Position numbers and translations under genes: made by a program. DNA of 64,000 nucleotides, from assembly GCA_026770025.1 (NCBI GenBank), contig JAMXDE010000012.1:992001-1056000 (forward strand), given 5' to 3'. Under the pieces are notes generated by a model. It did no database searches, was not told the DNA's origin, and saw only the letters and a program-made list of their open reading frames with translations. The stretch is from Craspedostauros australis (lineage: Eukaryota > Bacillariophyta > Bacillariophyceae > Mastogloiales > Achnanthaceae). Below, piece after piece: positions 1 to 11,200 of this stretch. How positions within the stretch are numbered: the stretch's first letter is position 1; each line of letters opens with the position of its first letter.

Positions 1-576
1 TCGCCGAATTGAATGCGCGGTTGAAAGAGAGCAACGACAGCAGCACGTCAGCTGCGACAACAAGAATACCGAATGTTACTATCGACGATGGTGCGCACAA
101 ATACGTGCTGATCCGCGCTACGAATGCGTCCACCGCCACACAGGAGCACTTTGTGGTGAGCAAGCGCGGTGCGGCTTACCACCGCAACGCTGCCGAGCCC
201 ATGGTGGAACGGCTGCAGCAGAATGGATACACCAGCATCGATGTGACGGGAGGTGGGCGCATTTACTTGGATGACGACAATCGGAGTATTTCGATATTTG
301 GATATTCCTATGGATTCGGGCAGGTACGTGCGCAGCGTGCAGCGGACTGCGTTCATATCCTGCGAGCAGAGCAGAGCAGAGCATTGTGTTTGCTCTCCAC
401 TCTCCTTTTTCGTGATGTGATATGGTGTGTGCATTGACTAAAGTGGAGTACTCACAATCAGCCCCATTGCATGACGCTATTCGCAGGCAAATCACGAACT
501 GAGCAAGTCCGTCATCGAGAAGAGTTCCACGAAGTACGCAACCTATGACATCACAACAAGCAACGAAGGGTATTGA
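1..576 (+). CDS. PHPT1: 14-kDa phosphohistidine phosphatase (PHPT1/Janus family), 5'-truncated by the window edge
   Basis: Removes phosphate from phosphohistidine in proteins; a small cytosolic enzyme. Two exons, about 1-323 and 487-576, with a phase-0 GTACGT...CAG intron at 324-486. The frame is open through the left edge and has no nearby in-frame ATG, so the start lies outside the window. Family features are the opening KYVLIRATN, the block GAAYH whose His (codon 180-182) aligns with the catalytic His53 of human PHPT1, the GGGRI block, and IFGYSYGFG. The second exon supplies the expected C-terminus ending SNEGY, close to the NDGY end of animal PHPT1. Without splicing the frame runs into a stop after nonsense sequence, which supports the intron. 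Identification rests on recalled family motifs. Confidence 0.85.
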
Positions 577-864
577 GCAGCCGTTCGTTCATCGATAGAT
601 CCATCCATTCATTCGATCATTCATTCAATCGTTCAAGCATGGTGCTGGCTGGGGCAACGTTCAATACTTCCGTGCAATAATGCCATGGGTCGAGATGTGC
701 TCGTATGTATTATACGAAATACTTATTACACGTGCAAGAACACCACACAATACCACACCACACAGTGGCAGAGTGAATGGACTGTTCAACCACACACCGC
801 AGTCCTTACCAACACACGATCGCGCGAATCTTCATGGCATTGGACATGGTAAAGTTTTCCATTT

Positions 865-3800
865 CTATTCTTTCATCTTTTGCTTTTGAGGACTTTCGGT
901 GTGTGCCGACAGCTGATCAGCCAGCGATGAGATGGTGTGTTGGGTGTACCGTTGCGATAACGCCGAAACCGGAGTCAGAGCGTTGTGCACTTTCGCCGCG
1001 GTCTTTTGGTTTGGCGTTTTTGCGCATTCTTTCGTCACGTGCCCGTTATCTTGGAACGCCTTGACGCTGTCCATGTCCCCCTTTAGATTGCGCTTCCCCT
1101 TCATCGTTGAGCCGATGCGACTGCGCTTCACTTTGGGAACCTTCAGTGGGCTATCAACACCGCCCACACCCTTCGTGGAACCGTCCTCGCTGCTCGTGCT
1201 TGGGGAGGAGTTGGTGCTGCCATTGGTACGCGGCAAGCCATTTCGTTTGTCTCCAGCATCCGCCATCTCAACATCATTGTCCGGATGCGCTTCCGACTGC
1301 TTGCGCTTTGGCGATCGAAAGTCCTTGGCCTTCGCTTTGCGCGGGGTGGATGTCCGTCTCGTCGGTGTGCTGAAGTTGCTGCCGCTGGCAGGTTTGCTTT
1401 TTTGCGGGGTAGATGCTGCTGTTGCTTTCTGCGCCACCCGCGTTGCGGGTTGGCCAGCTGCAGGTTTCTCACCCAAATCCGTCATGGCCCGCGCGGCCAT
1501 CAGCAACACGTTGACATCATCTGCCTGTTTCGAAGACACTTTGGCTTGCGTAGCACGCGATGATGACTTCGGTTTTGGGCGATTGGGGGGTGTTGTTGCG
1601 GCAGCCAATGCCGCTCGTTTGTCGGGAGGAGTGGACGCCGCAGTCTCGGATGCCAGCGATGGCATCGATCCACCATCCCCAATGTCGGATGGCGCACGTC
1701 GTGCCTGCTTTCTTGATGCTGGCGATGTGTGCTTCATGAATGCCTGCAGATAGTAGCCAAGCCGGTGATAGATGTTGGTGTGCAACGAACGACGAACAAC
1801 AGACAATGGACAGGGAGCACCACTTGTGTGAGGATATGTTGGAAGGCAGACAAGGACCCATCGTATCACGCTTTTGTCCAATCATGTGAATGAATACAGT
1901 TAGTGCAGCTGATGCCACACCAAAGGGAATCTCGCAAATCAACGTACCAGATTTTGTGCCGCGTTCACCATCCAAGGCTCCTTGCGTCGAGGCGGACCGT
2001 TCTGCGCTGCACCACGGCCCGTGGTGGGCTTACCACGTGTGGCGGCGGCGAACGGTGAGAGAGTAGTTGGTGGTGGCTCGGCCCCATCGGTTGGCTGGTT
2101 CTTGCATCCGACGCACCGGCAGTTGGCGTTGCACTTGACGTTGCCTGCGTAGCATTCGCAGTACTTCTTCATACATGCGCTCTTGCGGCACTTGCAACCG
2201 AGCTTGTGTGCCAGGATCTTCTGCGCGTGCGGTCCCACCGCATTGGCGCTGGGTCTTGGCCGCAATGGACCGTTGGTGCCGACGGGTTCGAGCATGCTGC
2301 TTGCTGTCTTTTTGAACTTGGTGTCGAAAGCATTCGGATTGCGATTCAGGATGTTTCGAATGGCCTCCTTTCGATCCATCTCATGGTCGGGGTTGTTGTG
2401 ACAGTCCAAGCATCTGCAGACGGCGCCGCAGTATATCTTAACGGCGAAGCACTGGCAGTAGAGCTTAAGGCATTTGGTCTTCTTGCATGTGCATCCCATC
2501 GTGGTAACCTCCTCCCTGTGGCTGATCTCTATCTGGGACGGCGACGTGGCTCCCTGCCTGCCATCGACTTCGTTGTACGTTTCCCCTCGGCTCCCCATGC
2601 GGATCTCCATCTGCTGCCGCCTTAACGTCGGATCCGAGAAGCGGTACGGCCCCACGCCCGGCTCGATCGACGGCCGAATGCCCGGAGGCGGAGGGGCGTA
2701 CGTCGTGGTGGCGACGTACATTCTTGATTTCTTTGCCGGGGTGCCCGACTTCTGCGCAGCCTCGTAGAAGTTGTGCATGGGCGGTGCTCCTGGTCCAGAT
2801 GGCGAGGTTGCCGGCGGTGCTGTTGTCGGTATGGGTGGCGGTGGTGCCTGGCTCGCAGTGTACGGATCTGTTTGCCATCGTGTTGCACGCGGTGGCAGCG
2901 TCGCCAAATGCGGCGTCACGCGGTGCAGATCATCCCGAGACTGGTATGCCGTCTGTTGAGGTGGATGCTGCGCGTACGGGTTACGCGGCTGGGCTGGTCT
3001 GTCGGTACCGGGTGGCGATGAGATCGGTGGTTGCTTCGCCGGTGCTGGTGGTTGCGAAGGCTGTGGGCCGTGAGCGTGTGGGAGGCCACGTGAAAGAGGA
3101 ATTGTGTACGGAAGACCATGGGGGTGGCTAATTGCCTGTGCATGTGGTAGGCCGTGCACGTGGCCAGGTGCCCTCGTGTGAAGATGCGATGGAGCACCTG
3201 GGCGGTAGAGAGGGTGCGACGGCAGCGGTGGAGGAGGGCCATCCCTTGAGTTCGATGCGTCCGTGATAGCTGGCCTTGTCGTCTGCAGCGGCGCTGCTGG
3301 TGATGCCCCCGCCGCTGCTCCAGGTGCCGATGCTGCTCCAGCATAGTAGGGTCCCGGTGGGGGCGGACCACCGCCACCAGGTATCGGTGACTCGTACTGC
3401 GCGGTAGTGTAGGGTCCCGGCGGTACGTGATGTCCGGGTCCATCGACGGCCCGTGGTCCAGGTGCGGGACGTTGCTGCGCGGAAGGTGGCGGTGCTGCAT
3501 GCGGTCCAGCTCGGTGCGTTTCGTAGGGTGGCGGTTGGTGTGGGGGGAGATGGCGGTGATGCGGCAAGTGAGCACCGCCAGCAAGCGGCGGGTAGTAGTA
3601 GTGCTGGTGGGCAGGATGGTGCAGATGCTTCGGCATTTGAGACGCTGGAAGCGCTCCTGCTGGCGGCGGAGACGAATGGTCCCCACGTGCTTGAGCCGGG
3701 TGTTTTGCTGACGAGTTCGACGATGGGTTGCCATCGGTGTGGCTTGCGGAGGCCGAGGCATTGGCCCCAGCCAGCTGTCGGTTCGCAGCTTCGGCGCCAC

Positions 3801-4029
3801 CGTGGCCTTTGGTGGTCTTCATGTCCGCCAGAGCCTCGGCGATCACCTTGGGTGCTGCAGATGCTGCCGTTAACTTCGCAGCAGTCCTATTGGATGCGCT
3901 TCCATTCGTAATTGTTTGTCCCGGACGCACAGTTGCAGCAGAAGCCGGTGTTGCTTCCGGTGCTCCTGTTGATGCCGACGGCTTGCCTGTCGCGGCGGCC
4001 ACGTTCTTCGGTCTAGTGCCTCCCGCCAT
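865..4029 (-). CDS. LIN54: Tesmin/TSO1-like CXC-domain DNA-binding protein (LIN54-like)
   Basis: Proteins of this family bind CHR-type promoter elements. LIN54 is the DNA-binding subunit of the MuvB/DREAM cell-cycle complex, and TSO1 is the plant relative. Two exons on the minus strand, 4029-1948 and 1743-865, are joined across a phase-0 intron (GTACGT donor, CTGCAG acceptor), giving about 986 aa. The two cysteine-rich CXC motifs lie near residues 510-550 (MGCTCKKTKC...CRCLDC) and 605-645 (LGCKCRKSAC...CRCVGC). They are separated by an RNPxAF-type linker typical of the CRC domain. The N-terminal 450 residues are very rich in Pro, His, Gly and Ala and look disordered. The second exon encodes a basic Ser/Thr/Lys-rich tail with SPxK/TPxR sites. 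It is divergent from the KNTC1-like gene. The family is certain; orthology to LIN54 rather than another TSO1 paralogue is inferred. Confidence 0.85.
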
Positions 4030-5285
4030 CGCCCAACCTCCGAGCTATCGTTTGGACCGCTATGAATAGACCAACCGAATGAAACTGAATGCAACGGGAT
4101 GCAACTGGATGATTGACTGGAGTGTCCTTCCAATCAAAAAAGTGCCTCTGGGCGACCTCAGCGACAGCCGCAAAAGCCAAAAACAGGTGGATTCAAAATC
4201 CCGCCACGCAATCAAAGCGCTTTCTTGGTCTCTTCGTCCGATCAGCGTTTGCGTCCTTGCTTCCCGATGCCTCCTCTTCGGTCCTTTGCCCCGATCGTCC
4301 CCTGCGTCGATCCAATGGAGAACTAGAGATCCCGCCCTCGCTTCGCACAGGTCACAATGTGCAGGTAGGTCTTGTGTCGTCCTTCTCTCACGCTGTTAGA
4401 TCGATGGTCTCTCGCTCTTTGACCACCCTCTCTTTGTCTCTCTGTGGTGGTTGACCGCCGCAACACCACTGCGAATACCGGCGCGAGTGCTTTACACACG
4501 AAGAGAGGGACTGGGGACGCCTTTGAGCCTATTTGCCGCTTGTTGTTGCATTTTAGCGTTGGTTTCGTGCTGTCGGTAGGGCGTTCTACGTTTAAACTCA
4601 AATTTTGTCTGTGGGACACATCGATCTTCTGCGTCTCTACGTGCTCCGCGGTACATCTTCCTACGAGGGCATGGGCGCAATTCCAACACAACACCATCCA
4701 ACGCCCTTTCTATTTAACCGCTGTTAACGTTTCTGCGATATAAACATATACGATCCCAAGTCTCTCCAAAGATGTGTTTGAAAACTTGCACGCTCGCAGG
4801 TTGTATGACTTGTTCGACTCCGCTTCCGATCATTGGGGAGTACCAAAACTCGTTTTGCAGAGCCGGCACGGATTTGAATTTCAATTTTCCTTTCGTGGTT
4901 TCTTGGTTTGCGTCCGACGCGTCACGGCAGGGTATCCATTTCGACCTCGCAATTGCCGCCATTTTTCATGCCACACAAACAAGGCAAAGCAACGTGCTGG
5001 GTTGTGATGGCCCGTTGGGTGGCAGGGGCTAAACCCACCAAAGCAAGAAACTAGAGGGTAATCGCAATAGTGGAGCACCACCAACAAGACACGCACAATC
5101 ACATTCGATGCTCCATCTCCACAATTCGCCTTGAAGGTGCGCCTGTCACTGTGTTCTGGTGCCATACTGCGAGCAGTCCATAATATTCTACTATATTCCA
5201 CAAAACCCCATCATACCAACGGTACGAGAAGAACGGTTCGTACTATAAGACAGAAGTTCCACAAGCATCACACTCGAAGGCAAAG
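4030..5285. other. Divergent intergenic region
   Basis: About 1.25 kb separates the start codons of the LIN54-like gene (-) and the KNTC1-like gene (+), and should hold both promoters. Short frames here have no recognisable protein content. I see no repeats, RNA genes or clear promoter motifs that I would defend. Confidence 0.5.
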
Positions 5286-8200
5286 ATGTCATCGCTGATA
5301 CCCCTGAAGCTACCGGACGCTGAGGAGCCATCGGCATGGGACTCCACAATCGATGACCTGGACGGGTTTCAGGCGTCGTCCAACAGCCTCTCCATCACAC
5401 CGCACGCCGTGGCGTACAAGTCCCTCGTTTGTGGAATCAATCAGCATCAGGTCGGATCTGCATCGTCGTCTTCGTCGTCGTCGGCAGAGGCGACGGCGGA
5501 AGGCCGACCAGACGAAGAATGGATCCAGTGGTCCACCAGCTTCTCACCCCATCGTGTGGCATCAGTGGTGTCCAACACCGATGGATCCATCGTGGCTGTG
5601 GCCACAGAGGCCGGCACGGTGTCTCTCCTGCGTGGATGCGACGGTGCCGTGCTGGCAACCCGCAGAGTGGTCAACGAGGCCCTGCACCTCCCGCCTGTCA
5701 TCTCGCTCGTGACATCTCAACAACGGCATTCCGACACTGCATCTCAAACGTCCTCGACGACTACGTCTGCTCCATCGACGGCAGCATCGTTGGATACCCT
5801 GGTCGTCCAGCCGCCAGTGGACAGGGACGGCCCGATCCTCCTCGTGTCCAACATTGACGGATCCAGACTGAATTGCAACAACAAGGCCATCATCTCGGAG
5901 GCAACGCGCAGCATGGGATTCCACATCATCAACGTCCCAGCCGAGGCGCCGTTCAGCGCGGGTGATATCCGGCAGCTGAGGGGCTGCTATCTGAGAGACA
6001 AGTCGCATGTCATTCGCTTTGCCATCATCGACGTCAAGGGTCAGCTCATGTTCCTCGACTACGACCTCAACCAGAAGCAGATCGCGTTCGTGCAGCATCA
6101 GATGCCCTTCAGTGACGGCCAGGAATGGACGGTGGACTTTGGCGTTGACGCAACCGTGCAATACTGGAAACCGAGACAGCAGTCCTATCTCGTCGTTTCC
6201 GCGTTCAAGCAATCCGCCTCGACCAAAGTGTGCTGGATTGATGTCGAAAGCGTCTCCGTGGCGTTCGAATACGTCGTGAAGGATGCCGAGACCACTCAGC
6301 AGACTGTCGCGCTGATAGAAACTGTCAACGCTCACGATGACGATGAAGCAAAGGCGCTTCTCATCGCAACCAAGCCTTCGCGGAACAGCGATCGGATCAA
6401 GCTGCAGATCGTCCAGCTGCACATCGAGGAGACCATGGGCCTCGCGATGCTGGGCAAGCCGCACACGATTTTCACTATGGATCTCAAGCAGAGCAGTCCG
6501 CAGATCTCAGTCGCAAGAGTTGGAGGCAATGCCGCACCCTACTCATTTCGTGCGATCACAGCTACCGCCGATGGCGCGAAGGAGATGTGCCACCTGTTTC
6601 ATCCCAAACACACGGCCTCCGTGGGATATCTTCGCCTACTCATTGAACTGAAGCACTTCGACAAGGCCCAGCAATACATGGCAAGCCTCGATAGTGCTGT
6701 GCTCATCAAGGACTCCTTTGCGAACTTCCATCCATCGGAAATATCGCTGGCGCAGCTGAAGCACATCCTGACCTGCGGCAACATCAGCAACGGCGCTGCC
6801 ATCCAGCAATCAAGGAACTGCGTGCAGCAGCTCGTCGTCGGAGCCTTGTCGTCGCCAAACCAAGGCTTCACCCATCTCATTGCTGCCGGCGACGTGCTGC
6901 TCGCGTGGCCCGACCCATCCCTGAGAAATCCGCCACTCCTGAAAGAGGTTGAGATGGCGCTGAAGGGTTTCCTCGCTGCGTTGGCACCTGTGCAAGCCAG
7001 CTTCAATGCAAAGGTCGCACCGCCATCTCTGACCCAGCTGCAGCACAGAGTGCAAAGCAAGGTGAAGGCAATCGAGTTCTTGTCAGTCGCCGTATCGGAC
7101 CCGACTTCGTCATCCAATGACATTCGGTTCGACAAAGACTTTGCAGACATCCAATCGCCGCAGCTGCTCTTCGGGAAGTTCCTTCGATTGGGGTTCTTCG
7201 ATGCCGCGGAGATGCTATGGAAATCTGATCTCAACGGGTGTCTGTCGTCGGAGGTGCAGGTCGATGCCATCCAACAAATACCGCCCTCCATCGACCCTCG
7301 TCACTACGCAATGCTGCTGTTCGACATGGTCCTGCCGAGCCTTGCCATCAATCACGGTCTTCTGCCAACGATCGTCAACTGGACTTGCGCGACTGCCGAT
7401 CGTTTCGATGAAGATCACGATGAAAATGGGGAGAACACCCTCGCCGAATCCATCTACATCCTCCAACGACTGGACGAAGCAATCAAGAACCTTCGGCTCC
7501 GCATCCATTCCTCTTATGCTTCCTATACACCGTTCACAGGCAAGTCCCACTCTCCTCAGCACAACGCAAGCTCGTCGCTGTCCCTTGACAACAGAAATCT
7601 TTCCATGGACTCGATCGGTTCCGCCGAAGCAGAAAGCACAAGATCGACTGATAAACGCAAGGGTGACGAAGAAATGGACAGCACGCTCCCGGTTCCGTCG
7701 ATCTTGCAGATGAATCGCCTCAACGGTGGTGCAAAGAAAGCAAGGTCAGCATCTGTGCCTCGGCTGCGGTGGGATGACATTCTGGCCTTCGAGAACACAC
7801 TTGAAGTCAAACTGCAGCAAGCCTTCTGCCTGAAGAAGGCACGCAACATGGGCCTCGCGAAGGACCGGTGCACTCTGAAGACCTTCATTGAGCGAGGCGG
7901 CATCAAGGCTGTGACGAAGCAGCTTCTGCGGCACTACTCGCGCTCCGCTTCGACGCATGCGGCGAGAAAATCAGCGGTGGATGTGCAGATCACGTCTTTC
8001 TGCACATTTGCAGGCATCGATTTGGACACCTCGCTATTGGAATACGCTCACAGTCTGTGCGGTGGAAAGAAGGCGACCGTGCAGGCCATCGAAGAAGCTG
8101 CTTCCATCGCTCTGTGCAGTGTTTCCATCAAGACTAAGTGCGAAATCACTCTGGTGTCATTGCGTGCAGCCTTGTTCTGCCACCATTCGCCGGGGTGGTT

Positions 8201-11200
8201 GGGAGATCTTTCCAAGCAGGCCATCGAATGGTCCTCCGCCGACACAAAGCTCAAGTCTGAGCTGGAAGAGGCCTCCAGACTCCTGCTCATCGATGGGATT
8301 CTTGGACGATACTGCGGTGGAGGGTCGAGAGAGGTTTTTCATGTCGACAATCCTCGGCACGCATACAGGCTGCTACAATTCATCTGTGGCCACATCCAAG
8401 AGGAATCCATGCTGACGGATGCCCTGGATCTGTGCCAGGCGTTCCACCATCTCACGGAAGAGACGGCCTGCACGCTCATCCTCCAGGCAACGATCGAGGC
8501 GGGAGACTTGTCCAAGTGCTGCGCCATGCTCAGAGACTTGAAGGCAAGAGACGCCGGGTTGGCATTGAAGACATTCCCCCGCGTCCTCGACTACTGCATG
8601 AACGGCGTCGCAGAATTCTCTTCCTCCATCACCGTGGATCGAGAACGTTTCCGCTCGTTTGCCAGCACGGTCCATCAAATCCTACCAATCGGAATCGAAC
8701 TGCACAACAGCACCTCGATCGACATCCTGAATGCCTCTACATGGGACGACGGCCAATTCGAGATACTTCTGGGTGTCTTCGACGCAATCGTGACGCTGCA
8801 GCGAGATCATGATGTGCAGGTATCGTACCATGATCTCAATGATACGAAGGCCCTTTTGCAGAGCGCAGTGGATGTGATTGCCAAGATCTTGGACGCAATC
8901 GCTGATACCAGCCCAGATCTCATCGGCAACACCGTCACGCGTTGCAAGCGCATCCTCTCGCTCTACTCGCGCTTGTGCGATGTATCCGAAGAGACGCTGT
9001 GGTACATCTCCGCCGGAATCTTCGCTTACAATCAGGCCCAGCGCCGATCCAACCCATCGGGCGGTGTCGATGCGCTAAGGAGTCTCTCCCTCCTGCTCGT
9101 CGCAGACAACGAAATCGTATCACGCTCCTGCCTGGCAATCACGCTCTCCATCTACGAAAAGGCCATGTCGGTGAGCACTCAGAGCACGTCGTCGATCGAA
9201 CGGGTCATGCGAGACGCCATTCTGGCAACGTCCCTCGTGCAAACGACCATCCTTCCGAAGTGTTCCAAACGATTGCTGGCATCCTCCACGGACTTCGCAG
9301 AGCTCGCTGATGTCGTGAGCGACATCTTCGTGCGATGTGACGATGGCGTGGGCGAAAGACTTGATCGGTACAAGAAGCAGCTGAATTTGCAGGACCCAGC
9401 GCCAAGTTCATTGAGCGACGGCAACAAGACTCTAGCGCACAACAACGTTGACGTGCTCCAACTCCGGTTGCTCAACCTGCACCAGACCTGGTACGTCGGA
9501 GACGGGCTCCTCTTGCCTCCCATGGACGCCCTCGTGCTGAGCCGAGAATACAGCCAGTACGCCGTCATCAAGACAACCTCGGCTCCTGTGAGAACGGAGC
9601 AACTCTTCCGGTTACATCAGCTGTTGGAGGAAAAGGGTTCGTTGTTTCTGGCCCTCCGCGTGCTTGTGCATAATGTGACAACCACCGGTGGAAGCCCCAA
9701 CAGCTTCTCCCCGATCCATTCCATCGCCGACGTCTCCCAGGACCTCCATGTGGCGTTGGCCGAGCGATGCATTGGGGGTACCAACAATGGCATCATCTCC
9801 GGGTCGGTGGACTCCGAGCTGGCGTTGACCTTCCTTCTGAATCTGCCCACGAAGGTCGCGCTTCGGCTGTACGGATCGTCGCTGCCGACAGCGATATCGA
9901 CAAGGAACTTCCAACGTGTGATCACCATTGCGAGCATTGGAAAAGTGGCAGGAAGTCCTTGGGAGATGTTTTCGACGAGAAAGGAGAACCTGCTGGGTTG
10001 GAAGAAACAGCAGCGCTTCGTTGACCAATGCCATTCCATTTACACTAGCGCGTACTGGTGGCAAGTCATGCAGAGCATCGGGCTCGTGTTCGATCCGCTC
10101 AAGTTTGATATCCTTCGCTCGTCCTCTTCCAGATCATCGTCCTCCAAACCAAATTCCAAGGCATCGAAAGACAATGCAGCTCAGAGACCTTCTGCTCAGT
10201 ACGCTACAACGTTGGTGCTGCCCTTCATGCGCAGCATAGCCAACCAAGACTGCGATACCCACTCCATGCTGCGCATGGCCTACAGCTTTCTCGAATCATT
10301 CAACGCACCAGTGACAGTCGCAATTGAGAAGTACGTCGACTTCATCCTGACTTGTTCGCACGTCACAGAGGAATCATCCAAATCCGGAGGATACGTGGAG
10401 CGCCGCAGAGCTTCTCTGGGCCTTGTTCCCAACTTGCTCAAGTTCCTCAAGTCGGGCCAAGATCGAACTCTCCTGCTGAGGAATTGCATCGTGAAGATTG
10501 AAACAGCGACTGACCATGGCACTGACTACGAGCACATGGCTCATGTCTTGGATCTCTACCACAGTCAGCTCAGCAGCTACATCCATTCCGAAGGCAAGCA
10601 GACCAAGCTAGACAAGCGCTATCTGTGGGCGGAGCTTGATACGATCGATCGAAGACGCGACGCCCTTGCTATTCTTCTCTCCTTCTTCCAGGACAGCCGA
10701 CGCAAGCATCGTCCATTGTTCTCGAGCTTCTTCCTTCCGCTGCGTGCCTCCCTCATCGACGCCCAGAAGGAGCCGAGGGTCGTGGCCTGCGATGTCCTCG
10801 GGGAGGATCCAAAAGCCCAAGCCGCGACATCGCTGGATCCACTCAAATCGTTGCAGCCGCTGCTGGAATCAGACATGAACATGTCGGTGTCTTCGGCGTT
10901 GGCACCCATCTCGCTTGCTTTCGGGATTCCCAAGGGCTACCTGCAGGCAAGAGCGTTGATGGCCAGATTCGACATGTCCAACCATCGCGGGATGCCAAAG
11001 CCATCATTTGAATCCGACGTCCAGCTCGTGCTGAACAAACTTCAATCCTCTTCCGACAAGGCCAAGCTCGCAGAATGGTGCTCGCTCCAGTACAGCCTCG
11101 ACAGCACCGACAAGATGGCCTGTCTCGACATGGCGCTCTCTTGTGCGATTCAAGCATCAAAGGAGGCAGAAGCAGCCATGTCTGACAAGCGCGCGATGGG

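Noticed and set aside
932-1753. 273-codon plus-strand frame opposite the LIN54-like gene's second exon
   Set aside because: It is antisense to the Ser/Thr/Lys-rich tail, has shadow-frame composition (Phe/Cys/Ala-rich) and no recognisable domain.
5562-6464. 300-codon minus-strand frame inside the KNTC1-like gene
   Set aside because: Antisense shadow of a long coding frame; no recognisable motif.
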